IMG/VR virus record: IMGVR_UViG_3300017971_000079
Coordinates: 1 to 50,991 of that record
Direction: 5' to 3' (one strand)
Origin: a virus
DNA: 50,991 nt
The translations under genes and the position numbers were made by a program. Below the pieces are notes generated by a model. That model was not told the DNA's origin. It did not search any database and saw only the letters and a list, made by a program, of their open reading frames with translations. Below are positions 40,114-48,393 of this stretch, piece by piece (position 1 is the first letter of the stretch; each line of letters begins with the position of its first letter).

Positions 40114-40457
40114 TGGAAATTCCCTTCGGCATCTTCAGACGGAATATATACCATCCCGACTCTCTCGCCCAAATCCTCAAGCCCCGGATCGGCGGGCACT
40201 TCCCCTGCGTCCACAAAAACAATTTCTCCCGGAGGTCTGTTGCCGGTTCGGTCCAAGCGTATCAACGGCCAGTTGGCCACTACCTTCAACCCGGTACGGA
40301 TTGGGTTCCCGTCCAAGTCGAACAACGACATATACCAAAACCCCTCTCGCGAATTCCAACGAAAAGAACATTGGTAGTCGGTACCGTCTAGCTCTACCAA
40401 AAAGTAGAACGCCACCTTGTCCGCCGCATCCGAAATCGGTATTTCTTCCAAAGCCAC
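40110..40457 (-). CDS. Conserved tail-region protein
   Basis: 115 residues: VAFYFLVELDGTDYQCSFRW, GFWYMSLFDLDGNPIRTGLK and VVANWPLIRLDRTGNRPPGE. A small beta-barrel protein common between tape measure and hub genes in myophages (I recall it as DUF6983). Function not established; probably a baseplate component. Confidence 0.7.
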   Translation of the reverse strand: MALEEIPISDAADKVAFYFLVELDGTDYQCSFRWNSREGFWYMSLFDLDGNPIRTGLKVVANWPLIRLDRTGNRPPGEIVFVDAGEVPADPGLEDLGERVGMVYIPSEDAEGNFQ

Positions 40458-40463
40458 CTGTTT

Positions 40464-41102
40464 TTAGCCTCCGGTTAGAGCATTCCATCTATCTATGATA
40501 ACGCTCGTTTTTCTTTTTTTCTTATTCGAAGGCTCCTTCTTTTGTTTTTTTCCTTCATTGGTTTCTTCCGACGCATGCTTCTCGGGTTCCTTCGGAATCG
40601 GCACGTCTTGACTCAAAGCGAACGCGAGCAGTACCTCTCTAAACGTAACCACGATGTCGAGTATGTTTCCCGAAATCGCTTCTCGACGAGCAACAAGCGA
40701 CTCGATAGCCATGTTCGAATAAGTCCGTAGCGATGTCTCGACACGAGTCAGCGCACCCGCTTCCATTATCTCTCGAAGCTTTTCGTATGCCGCCGTTACG
40801 CGGTCGCTGGACGGCGTAGCCGCTCCGATGACCGGAGAGTTTTTCGGAGACAGCGCTTGCAAACTTGCCGCAAAAATAATCGGAGTGTTCGTCACGACTC
40901 CGCTGATTTCCAACGTTCGAGGCAACCGCCGGATGTGGTCCGAAACGTCGATGCCGGTCTCGACCGGGTGGCTCACTATCTCGGCCTGGTCATTGTGACC
41001 TTCGGATACGCTCGCGTCGAACTGCACTCCGCCCGGTACGGCTGGAAGCTGCGTAGTAATCTTGACCAGCTTCTTTCGAAACATGAGTTCGGTCAAGCCC
41101 AT
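40464..41102 (-). CDS. Dit-like tail protein
   Basis: 212 residues from ATG 41102 (five bases after the tape measure stop, GGAG upstream). Its N-terminal two thirds (FDASVSEGHNDQAEIVSHPV, GIDVSDHIRRLPRTLEISGV, NMAIESLVARREAISGNILD) is the Dit-like N-terminal domain of phage tail proteins. The C-terminus is highly basic and disordered (SNKKKRKTS). It joins tube end and hub. Confidence 0.75.
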   Translation of the reverse strand: MGLTELMFRKKLVKITTQLPAVPGGVQFDASVSEGHNDQAEIVSHPVETGIDVSDHIRRLPRTLEISGVVTNTPIIFAASLQALSPKNSPVIGAATPSSDRVTAAYEKLREIMEAGALTRVETSLRTYSNMAIESLVARREAISGNILDIVVTFREVLLAFALSQDVPIPKEPEKHASEETNEGKKQKKEPSNKKKRKTSVIIDRWNALTGG

Positions 41103-41106
41103 CGCC

Positions 41107-42783
41107 CTACACTCCTGGTACCGGCGTTGCCGCTTGTGGGACGAACGCTCCCATTGCGTCTCGGTTCGCGCGGTCCATCTGTTTTTTAACTTGCCGTCCG
41201 ACTTCGACCGCAAGTTGGCCCTCGTTCATTCCCGGAGAAGCGTTCACGTTCACGTCTATCTTGGTGTTCTGCGAAAGCGCTTGACTTCCCCCTCGTCCAG
41301 CCGGAGGCGAAGCTACTCGCGGAGGCGCAGCCGCTTCGGGACCTCCTCCTCCGAAGAACCCTGCTACCTTTCCGCCTAAATCTCCGAGCCATCCTGTGAC
41401 GTCTTTCACTCCCCCTATGATGTCGTCCCAAAGACCTTTGAACGCATTCGCTATCGGCGCGATGATGCTCTCCTCAAACCAAGTTACTATCCCCTCCCAC
41501 TGCGACTTGAGCCATTCCAACTCTTCCAGAATCGGCTCGCGGAACTTCTCCCACCATTCCCCCCAGATGCTCTTCATCATTTCGATGAACTGTAACCAAG
41601 CGGCCTCGGGATCGGACCAGACGTTAATCAAAAAATCGGCAACCGCCGTCACGGTCTCGACTATCGCGGCAAGCGTGTCGCTGAACGATATCCATATTTT
41701 CTCAACCCACGCCACAATGTCGATGTCTAACCACTCGTTGAGCTTTTCGATTATTCTCCCTATCGCCGAGTCCCCGCCCTCGCGCCAGACAATGAAGTCA
41801 TCAATGAGCAGTCCGATTATTGAAGCGAGCAGCAAGAACTTTCCGATAGGTCCCGCGCTTAACAGAACCCCTATCGCCACAATAGCTCCCTGGAGTCCGA
41901 GCATCCCTTTTTCTGTTTTCGACAATGACTCCCAAAAATCGACGACTCTTTTCACTACACCAGCTACAGCTTTGCCGAAGCTAGATACTATCGAACCTAC
42001 ACTTTTGAAAACCTCGCCTATGTCTTGTTTAATCCAATCTCCGTTTGCCTCCCACCACCTAGTGACACTCTCGGCGGCTTCGTTCATGAACGGAAGGAGC
42101 TCTTTCGCAATCGCCATTTTCGCCGAGCGTATCACCACATCCATCCGACGTTGGTTGTCAATCCAATCCGCACTCGCCTGAATAAGGTCTTCGTCCATTA
42201 CCGCATGGAGTTTGGACATCTCCTCGACCATCTCGCGGACTTTGTCTCCTCCCTCTTTAAACATCGGGATCAAGCGAGCACCCCCTCGACCCAGAAGCTT
42301 GGTAGCTGCTGCCGTCCTCTCCGTGTCACTACCCAAGTTCTTCATCCCGTCAGCGATTTCGTACATGAGCTGCGTTGTATCTTTAAAATCCCCGCTCGCG
42401 TCTTTGATGTCGACACCTAGACGGTCAAACTCTCGAGTGTACGTCTTCAACCCGAAACCCGCGTCTGCTTGTGCAGCCTGTAATCTTCGCAAGCCAGCTT
42501 CTACATCCCCAAGAGAAGCGCCAGAGAGTTCCGCCGCATGCTCCCATCCTTGTAGTTCCTTGGTTGCGATGCCTGTGCGCTTCGAGAGCTTGTCGAAGCG
42601 ATCCCCAACTTCCGCTATCTCTTGGGCAACTTGTTTTGCCCACTTCACCGCAGCTATGGCAGCTACCGCTACAGCCACGGCTTGGGCAGCAAGCTTGATT
42701 TTATCTAACCCGCCTTCAGCTTTATTCATGCTGGCGGTGTCGGACTTGACTCCGAGCAGGGCTACTAGTTCACGAACGACCAC
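41107..42783 (-). CDS. Tail tape measure protein
   Basis: 558 residues. Alanine-rich N-terminal helix (LAAQAVAVAVAAIAAVKWAK), long amphipathic helices, LGRGGARLIPMFKEGGDKVR typical of short tape measures, a hydrophobic stretch (LLLASIIGLLIDDFIVWREG) as in Mu-like tape measures, and a Trp-rich central region. It sets tail length and is ejected with the DNA; its length implies a fairly short tail. GTG start at 42783, GGAG upstream, overlapping the frameshifted chaperone end. Confidence 0.88.
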   Translation of the reverse strand: MVVRELVALLGVKSDTASMNKAEGGLDKIKLAAQAVAVAVAAIAAVKWAKQVAQEIAEVGDRFDKLSKRTGIATKELQGWEHAAELSGASLGDVEAGLRRLQAAQADAGFGLKTYTREFDRLGVDIKDASGDFKDTTQLMYEIADGMKNLGSDTERTAAATKLLGRGGARLIPMFKEGGDKVREMVEEMSKLHAVMDEDLIQASADWIDNQRRMDVVIRSAKMAIAKELLPFMNEAAESVTRWWEANGDWIKQDIGEVFKSVGSIVSSFGKAVAGVVKRVVDFWESLSKTEKGMLGLQGAIVAIGVLLSAGPIGKFLLLASIIGLLIDDFIVWREGGDSAIGRIIEKLNEWLDIDIVAWVEKIWISFSDTLAAIVETVTAVADFLINVWSDPEAAWLQFIEMMKSIWGEWWEKFREPILEELEWLKSQWEGIVTWFEESIIAPIANAFKGLWDDIIGGVKDVTGWLGDLGGKVAGFFGGGGPEAAAPPRVASPPAGRGGSQALSQNTKIDVNVNASPGMNEGQLAVEVGRQVKKQMDRANRDAMGAFVPQAATPVPGV

Positions 42784-43009
42784 TTGACTCCATCGCCTTT
42801 CGTTCCGCTTCGTCTTTCAGGTCGAGCGCTTCGTTCGCGTCGAAGACATCTATCAAATCATAGTAGGTCTCTACCTCATGCAACGTCGCGACCCGCTCGA
42901 CTACAAGCCGCCAAACTATCCAGTCTAGGTGCTCGGGGACGGGGACTCCAGCCCTGCCATCGCTCCGGCGCCTCGCTCTATTGCTCCTCTGAACAAGGCG
43001 CCTACCGAT
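42770..43009 (-). CDS. Tail chaperone frameshift extension (T part)
   Basis: 79 codons read after a -1 shift from the chaperone gene. The slippery heptamer G-GGA-AAA lies at 43015-43009 in the zero frame, matching the lambda G/GT type X-XXY-YYZ. The -1 frame stays open past the zero-frame TAG at 42925 and gives a plausible helical domain (EHLDWIVWRLVVERVATLHE, then YYDLIDVFDANEALDLKDEA). The long product would be about 213 residues. It lies immediately before the tape measure, the usual place. Confidence 0.75.
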   Translation of the reverse strand: MGRRLVQRSNRARRRSDGRAGVPVPEHLDWIVWRLVVERVATLHEVETYYDLIDVFDANEALDLKDEAERKAMESSGRS

Positions 43010-43410
43010 TTTCCCCACTGCACCTTCATGCCCCACGCAAGCCACTGGTACATCTCTTCGAGCTTGCCGAGAAAGTGCGCGTCAAATTGACCCCGGTCGA
43101 GCTTGCCTCGTCCCTCGACAACGGTCACTTCCTTGAACGCGGAGATAACCTCGTCGATGACTTTCTCATCGAGCTCTCCGAACAACGCGCCCGCGGCTTT
43201 GGTGAAAAACTCGCTCGGTACTTCCTGCTCCATCGCCTTCCCGCCTTGCGATTTCGCCGCGCTGAAGAACGTGTCGAAGACCGGACCGAGCGACGGCCCG
43301 ACCATCTTTATCACGCGCAAGAAAAGCCGGTGGCTCTGCATCGGAGGGAGCATGTGCATCGTGTACTCGAACTCGCCTATCTTGGTTTGGTGTGGCTCTG
43401 CCTGTGACAC
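42925..43410 (-). CDS. Tail assembly chaperone (G part)
   Basis: 161 residues from GTG 43410. FEYTMHMLPPMQSHRLFLRV and KMVGPSLGPVFDTFF resemble the T4-like/Mu-like chaperone-type proteins encoded between tube and tape measure. It binds the tape measure during tail assembly. A programmed -1 frameshift at 43009-43015 is predicted to make a minor extended form. Confidence 0.8.
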   Translation of the reverse strand: MSQAEPHQTKIGEFEYTMHMLPPMQSHRLFLRVIKMVGPSLGPVFDTFFSAAKSQGGKAMEQEVPSEFFTKAAGALFGELDEKVIDEVISAFKEVTVVEGRGKLDRGQFDAHFLGKLEEMYQWLAWGMKVQWGKSVGALFRGAIERGAGAMAGLESPSPST

Positions 43411-43853
43411 TAGTTACCTCCGATAAACGGGATTGCGTGATTCGTCTCGATGACCCACTCACGATTGGCGTCCGGCGCGCGGTTGTACCCGGTCGACGGA
43501 GGCTTGACTATCCACGACTTCTCCGCCGCGTGAATCGTCCTGCCGTTGTTGTCCTTGATGAGCAATGGGTTGATACCGTCGCCGTTTGGTGTCGCAATGT
43601 CTAGCGCCAAGATTGCCGAGAGCAGATCGTTCGTTGCACTGGTCTGCATGAGCATCGCCGTCATTCGCGCCGAGTTGTTATTGCTCTTGCCTCGCGCCGC
43701 TTCGCCGTCGACGCCCATGATGAGGTTGAAGAAGTCCTCGTTGTACTCGAAGTTCACGAACGTCCCGTCGGCAAAGCCTCCGAAGATTACCGGCCCGAAG
43801 ACAACGATAACCTCCTCAGGAGAGTATGTGTACAGTCTGTTGTTTACCGTCAT
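43410..43853 (-). CDS. Tail tube protein (DUF3277-like)
   Basis: 147 residues: TYSPEEVIVVFGPVIFGGFA, FVNFEYNEDFFNLIMGVDGE, ARMTAMLMQTSATNDLLSAI and the C-terminal ANREWVIETNHAIPFIGGN. This is the short tube protein that follows DUF3383 sheath genes in contractile phages. Overlaps the chaperone start by one base. Confidence 0.85.
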   Translation of the reverse strand: MTVNNRLYTYSPEEVIVVFGPVIFGGFADGTFVNFEYNEDFFNLIMGVDGEAARGKSNNNSARMTAMLMQTSATNDLLSAILALDIATPNGDGINPLLIKDNNGRTIHAAEKSWIVKPPSTGYNRAPDANREWVIETNHAIPFIGGN

Positions 43854-43865
43854 CGTCTTTCCTCC

Positions 43866-45179
43866 TTAGACCGAGATCACCCCGGAAATGGCCGCGGTAT
43901 GAATTGCTCCCGCAAGCGTCGCCGTGAATTCGACATCGGGCAAGAGACGGTCCGCCTTGTCCGCCGCGCTCACGTCCGCAACCTTCGGTACCGTCACCGT
44001 GGGCTCGGGGTCCGCCGCGTACAAGTCGTTGCCCACGCCTTCGAGCAACACCGCCTTGACGGTGGCCTGTATCACCCCCGCGCCCTTGTCGGTAAACGGA
44101 ATCTTTTTCGCGTTCGCCAGTGCGCCGAACACGTTCTCTTGCACTCGCACCTTCGTCCAGTCGATACCCCGCACCACGTCAATCCACTCGTCGTCGCTGA
44201 CCTTGCCGTCCTGCGTGATGCTGATACCGGCGAGACGGTTGTAGAAGTTGCAGACCTTCGCGCGCAGGTAGCCTATCTGCGTCGAGTTCAGCTCGGAGTA
44301 CGTGACGCCCGCTAGCGTCTTGTACTTCCAGGTGATGGACCCCGGGTCCTGCGGAAGTCCGACACCTGCCCACGCCGCACCAGCGAACTGGTCGTTCCTC
44401 GGATGCCACATGAGCGCCGTCCGTCCGTAGCTCGCCGCGCTCAATACGCTCGCAATGTCACTCGACCCGGTCACGAGAACGTCCTGGTCGGGTGTCGTCG
44501 CGAAGTAGATTTTCGTCTGCGCTTCCGCCCAAGCCGCCGCCGCCGTGATGACCGCCTTGCCCTGGTTCGTGGTGACGAGTCCGTACCAGTCATCATTCTC
44601 TATCTGGATGGCGGCGAGGTCGTTTGCGATACCCGGCGAACCGTCCGGCGTGATGTCGTTCAACCCGAGGTAGTTGAAGAACTGCGCGTAGAGCGTGAAC
44701 TGGTCGGCGACGGAATCCGCCTCGACATCGAGGTCGGTGCTGTTGTCCGTGGTCGTCACGTTCTCCCCGAGCGCATCAATAGCCGTCTTCAACCCCGCCG
44801 TAATTTCCGCAACCGTCGGCGTCGCGTCGCTTGTGTACTTCGCTTCGAGCCCGTTCAGGTACACGATGTAATCGGTGAGCGCAAGCGGCGACGCGTGCGG
44901 CGTGATTTTCATCTTCATCTTTTCGGTGTTCGCGCATCGACCGACGTAGATTTTCGTCGGGCTCGGGTTCTGCGAGAACGTCTTGTTTGCAGCCTTGTAG
45001 ACGAGGTCCGTGGTCGCGAACCCGTCGGAGACCATCGCCGCAAGCGACGTGTACGACCGCACGCGCTCCGGGAACACATCGGTGTACCCGGCAATCAACG
45101 GAAACCCGAACCCCGCTCGCGTCGGCGTCTTCGTCCCCGTCGTGATGACAACAGTTGCTACATCGTCTAAAACCGACAT
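43866..45179 (-). CDS. Tail sheath protein (DUF3383-like)
   Basis: 437 residues: VVITTGTKTPTRAGFGFPLI, FPERVRSYTSLAAMVSDGFA and KAANKTFSQNPSPTKIYVGR at the N-terminus; ALMWHPRNDQFAGAAWAGVG, then GVTYSELNSTQIGYLRAKVC and CNFYNRLAGISITQDGKV at the C-terminus. These mark DUF3383-type contractile sheath proteins and establish the phage as a myovirus. Confidence 0.92.
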   Translation of the reverse strand: MSVLDDVATVVITTGTKTPTRAGFGFPLIAGYTDVFPERVRSYTSLAAMVSDGFATTDLVYKAANKTFSQNPSPTKIYVGRCANTEKMKMKITPHASPLALTDYIVYLNGLEAKYTSDATPTVAEITAGLKTAIDALGENVTTTDNSTDLDVEADSVADQFTLYAQFFNYLGLNDITPDGSPGIANDLAAIQIENDDWYGLVTTNQGKAVITAAAAWAEAQTKIYFATTPDQDVLVTGSSDIASVLSAASYGRTALMWHPRNDQFAGAAWAGVGLPQDPGSITWKYKTLAGVTYSELNSTQIGYLRAKVCNFYNRLAGISITQDGKVSDDEWIDVVRGIDWTKVRVQENVFGALANAKKIPFTDKGAGVIQATVKAVLLEGVGNDLYAADPEPTVTVPKVADVSAADKADRLLPDVEFTATLAGAIHTAAISGVISV

Positions 45180-45191
45180 GGGCTTTTCCTC

Positions 45192-45767
45192 CTATACGTC
45201 ACCGACTATCTCGTCGATGCCAAGCGCGGCCGACTCGACCGCGACCTTTTTGATGTATCCCGCGAACTCACTCAAGTTCATGACACAGTTGAACTCGACA
45301 TCCATTCCCGCTCGCGAAACGAACCTTTCGTTCGTCAACGCCGAAATGTCCGTGACCGGGTTCGACCTGATAACGGAAATCTCGGCGGCGCCGAACAATG
45401 CAGCCTGCGACGGCAAGAACAAAGCCGCTCGCGCTTTGTTCAACAGAGCCCTCGCATTCAAGTCAGGCACGCTCGCGTCTTTTCCTTCGACATATGCTTG
45501 ACACGAAACCGAAAACGAACACGGCGCGCATACCGTCATCTCGACTTCATAGTTTTTTGGACGGTTGACATCCGAATCGTCGCGGAGCTCAAACGCTTCC
45601 GACAACGGGTTCGGCCCCGACATAATCAAAAGCGACCCGAACGGGTACTCGGGTTGCGGCGCGCTCTGATGTCTCCACACCGTTTCGAGCCCCGTCGACT
45701 CCGCGAACCAATTATGTACCACGTTCTCCACGGTCTCCATATCTATCGGTGCTTCAACCGCCGTCAT
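45192..45767 (-). CDS. Tail terminator / neck protein (LIC_12616-like)
   Basis: 191 residues: VVHNWFAESTGLETVWRHQS, QPEYPFGSLLIMSGPNPLSE and AGMDVEFNCVMNLSEFAGYI. The pattern fits the phage neck-terminator family next to sheath genes, which closes the tail tube at the neck. Overlaps the preceding gene by four bases. Confidence 0.78.
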   Translation of the reverse strand: MTAVEAPIDMETVENVVHNWFAESTGLETVWRHQSAPQPEYPFGSLLIMSGPNPLSEAFELRDDSDVNRPKNYEVEMTVCAPCSFSVSCQAYVEGKDASVPDLNARALLNKARAALFLPSQAALFGAAEISVIRSNPVTDISALTNERFVSRAGMDVEFNCVMNLSEFAGYIKKVAVESAALGIDEIVGDV

Positions 45768-46150
45768 TGTCCTACCTTCGACGCTATCGCTTTGTAGTAG
45801 CCGCCTACGTCGCCCCAGTTGGTGACCGAGTGCACCTCGTAATCAACATCCTCGAACTCGACAACATCCGGTTGCCAGCGCCCGTCTACGTCCGCCGTCC
45901 GTAGCTCGGTCTGCGTGAACAGCTTGATGTTCTCTCGCGTGCGGCGCCCCTCTTCCACGTCCTCCAAGTCCTTCGCCGTCGCGGGCTGAACCGAAGCGGT
46001 TATTGTCAACTCGTCTTTCCGCTGCTCTTGCCAACGGCCGTGTGCGTCGTACGTCCCCGCGCGCGAACGCCTGAGAGTAATCGCCGTCATGGTTCCGTCT
46101 TGTGGCAGACATGCAAACGCCCGCGCGATACAGTGGTCGAGTACCGTCAT
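45764..46150 (-). CDS. Head-tail joining protein (stopper-like)
   Basis: 128 residues from ATG 46150 (overlapping the previous stop as ATGA). ITLRRSRAGTYDAHGRWQEQ, ITASVQPATAKDLEDVEEGR and a C-terminal DYEVHSVTNWGDVGGYYKAI have the SPP1 gp16-like stopper look. It closes the connector after packaging. Confidence 0.65.
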   Translation of the reverse strand: MTVLDHCIARAFACLPQDGTMTAITLRRSRAGTYDAHGRWQEQRKDELTITASVQPATAKDLEDVEEGRRTRENIKLFTQTELRTADVDGRWQPDVVEFEDVDYEVHSVTNWGDVGGYYKAIASKVGQ

Positions 46151-46650
46151 CTCTCGACCTCGCTGGCGTTCACTACCTGAACACTGAACGAATTCCAAAG
46201 CTGACCGGTCACCTTCAACGGAGTGTCGCCGTAATCCTCGCGAGGCAGACCCGTGCTCGCCTTGCCTGCCAAAGTACTCTCGGCAAGTCCAGGGCCGACA
46301 CCTGCTTTGATTTTTCGGAGTATGTCCGCACGATAGCTCTCTCCGAGTAGCAGGAGTTCGCCGTCAGTGTCCGCCTCGCCTCCGAGAATCGCCTTCGCGC
46401 TTTTGGCCGATTGCCTTTCGTACTTCTGCAAGTTCTCGTCGAACGTCGAACGCATCGAAGGTCGCTCGGGTATCCTGCCATCTATCGTACCGAACTCATG
46501 CACCGCCGCGTTCTCCACGTTCGTCCAAGTCCCTTCGTAAGACGCTTCCGCTTCGTCGCCCTGAACACCGACTTTCGCAACTCTGCCTTTGCCCGTCCGC
46601 TTCAGTTCGGCTTTGATTTTCTCCCAGCCCTTATCAACCCACTTCGGCAA
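46147..46650 (-). CDS. HK97 gp10-like neck/tail-completion protein
   Basis: 167 residues. VAKVGVQGDEAEASYEGTWT, AAVHEFGTIDGRIPERPSMR and STLAGKASTGLPREDYGDTP LKVTGQL are diagnostic of the phage virion-morphogenesis/gp10 group. It takes part in head-tail joining or tail completion. Basic N-terminus. Confidence 0.82.
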   Translation of the reverse strand: MPKWVDKGWEKIKAELKRTGKGRVAKVGVQGDEAEASYEGTWTNVENAAVHEFGTIDGRIPERPSMRSTFDENLQKYERQSAKSAKAILGGEADTDGELLLLGESYRADILRKIKAGVGPGLAESTLAGKASTGLPREDYGDTPLKVTGQLWNSFSVQVVNASEVER

Positions 46651-46657
46651 GGCCCTC

Positions 46658-47125
46658 TCACCCCGTCCAATCCTCTTCGTCAGTGAACGTCACCACACCG
46701 TCGCTAGGTCCTCCGGAAATGTCGTTCATCCCACGAGAAAAGCTCGGCTGCACGGCGTCCGAATCCTCGCTCAAGGTCTCCTTCTCCGAGATGCTCAATC
46801 CCCCGAACCTCGGCAACACAATCGCTGCACCTTTGGTCAGACCGTTCGGGTCGAGCTCCTTCGCTCGTGCCGCGTACGCTTTCGACACGGCCGCGGCGTT
46901 GCTTGTCGACACGTCGCCCACTCTCACGCTCACCGCGCACTTCGCGTACTTCGCCGCGAGTGCTCGACAAACAAGCGCCGCCGCATGTCGGGTGTTTGAA
47001 AACTCCGTCAACGACCAAGCGATTTCCTCGTCGGTGGTCTGCGGGTCCGCAGAGTTTGTGTCACCGACGAGGTATCGCACGGCGTCCTTGTCAGAAGCCG
47101 AAGGGTCTGTGTAGCTCCACGTCAC
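46658..47125 (-). CDS. Head-tail connector (adaptor) protein
   Basis: 155 residues from GTG 47125. DKDAVRYLVGDTNSADPQTT, EEIAWSLTEFSNTRHAAALV and CRALAAKYAKCAVSVRVGDV are characteristic of the small helical adaptor that attaches under the portal (gp6/gp15-like). It overlaps the previous stop by one base. Confidence 0.8.
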   Translation of the reverse strand: MTWSYTDPSASDKDAVRYLVGDTNSADPQTTDEEIAWSLTEFSNTRHAAALVCRALAAKYAKCAVSVRVGDVSTSNAAAVSKAYAARAKELDPNGLTKGAAIVLPRFGGLSISEKETLSEDSDAVQPSFSRGMNDISGGPSDGVVTFTDEEDWTG

Positions 47126-47415
47126 TACTTGGCCTTCGTTTTCCTCTTCCTGGGAGCCTTCCGGGTTTTGGGTTTCGGCCGAGGTTTCGAATCATCAAGC
47201 GCCGGTTCAGGCTTGGCGACGACCACAGGCTCCTCAACCGGCCGAATGTTTTCGACCTTTGAACCCGGGTCGTCGTCTTTCCAGTAGACGAACTCTTCCG
47301 TCCGCGTCCACATGTCCTCCCATGTGTCCGCCTCGGGAACGTGCCCGTCTTTCTCAACCCAGACGTTCTTCCCGTTTCTCGAAACCGTCTGCCGTTTACT
47401 CGCGTACCACGGCAT
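47125..47415 (-). CDS. Small protein with basic tail
   Basis: 96 residues. The first 60 residues (YASKRQTVSRNGKNVWVEKD, WTRTEEFVYWKDDDPG) may fold; the last 35 are Pro/Lys/Arg-rich and disordered. It lies between capsid and adaptor genes, so a minor virion or DNA-contacting head protein is likely. Confidence 0.6.
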   Translation of the reverse strand: MPWYASKRQTVSRNGKNVWVEKDGHVPEADTWEDMWTRTEEFVYWKDDDPGSKVENIRPVEEPVVVAKPEPALDDSKPRPKPKTRKAPRKRKTKAK

Positions 47416-47418
47416 GGC

Positions 47419-48381
47419 TTACGACATCACGTTGTTGAAAAACACACCGAGGTCGCTTGCCACGAGCTTCAAATCGTAGGCCATCGTGCCCTCGATTCTG
47501 TCGCTCTCCAACTCCTCCATCCGGAACCGCTTGATGCGCGTGCCTTCCGCCGTCGCTCCGAGGTAGCCCTGCCACGAGAACGTGTACCCGGCGCTCGGCT
47601 GCATGATGGACGGCCTCGGCGCCGCGTAGCAAAGGAACGCGTCCTTCGAGTACAAGAACGACATCACCGGAGTCGCGCCCTCGGCCGCAGTGTTCTCCAC
47701 CGCGCTCGCAATCAGCACCCGGTCGAGCTCCAGAGCCGCCGCCACGAGGTCCAGCGTCACGATGCCCTTCTCGGTGTACTTGATGCGGTCGAGCAGCTCG
47801 GAGTGGTCCTGCAAGACCGTCCACACGTCTCTCGACAGAACCAACGTGTTTGGGCGATACCCCGTCTTTTTGTACACGGAATCAATTTGCGCACGGATGT
47901 TTTTGAACGGGTACGAGCTGCCCGCGTCCCACAACGGAGACGGGGTGATGTCGGTCCCGGTAGTGCTCCCCGTCCACTTGCCCGTGGTGAAGTACTCCGC
48001 CGCCCAGTCCTTCTCACGCCGGAGCGCGAGCTGGCGGGTGACGAACTCCGTCGCCTCGGAATCTAAGTTGATGGGAGCGTCCGCGTTGCTGCGAATCTGG
48101 TCGTCGACGTCCTTGTGCAAAGCCTTCGCCTTGCACGCGTAGTCGGCGGTCGTCAGTGTGTACCCGGACCCCGCGGACTCGGTACCCGGCGCGCGGTCTT
48201 GCGCGTCCGTCCGGAACCACTGCCCCTTCTCGTACACGAAGTACTGGTCGGATTTCTTCATGACGGGGATGTTCGGAAACACCTTCGTCGCGATGAAATC
48301 CTTCTGGTCCTGAAGGTACGCGATTGAGATATTGGTGAGCGGTCTGTTTACGTGGACCGCACTTGCTGTCGGTTGTGGCAT
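47419..48381 (-). CDS. Major capsid protein
   Basis: 320 residues. NRPLTNISIAYLQDQKDFIA, TKVFPNIPVMKKSDQYFVYE, RKDWAAEYF-like helix (LALRREKDWAAEYFTTGKWT), and PNTLVLSRDVWTVLQDHSEL followed by FLCYAAPRPSIMQPSAGYTF are typical of the HK97-fold capsid subfamily seen in Mu-like and related phages. Position after scaffold and decoration genes fits. GGAGG lies before the ATG. Confidence 0.9.
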   Translation of the reverse strand: MPQPTASAVHVNRPLTNISIAYLQDQKDFIATKVFPNIPVMKKSDQYFVYEKGQWFRTDAQDRAPGTESAGSGYTLTTADYACKAKALHKDVDDQIRSNADAPINLDSEATEFVTRQLALRREKDWAAEYFTTGKWTGSTTGTDITPSPLWDAGSSYPFKNIRAQIDSVYKKTGYRPNTLVLSRDVWTVLQDHSELLDRIKYTEKGIVTLDLVAAALELDRVLIASAVENTAAEGATPVMSFLYSKDAFLCYAAPRPSIMQPSAGYTFSWQGYLGATAEGTRIKRFRMEELESDRIEGTMAYDLKLVASDLGVFFNNVMS

Positions 48382-48393
48382 CGTTCTCCTCCT

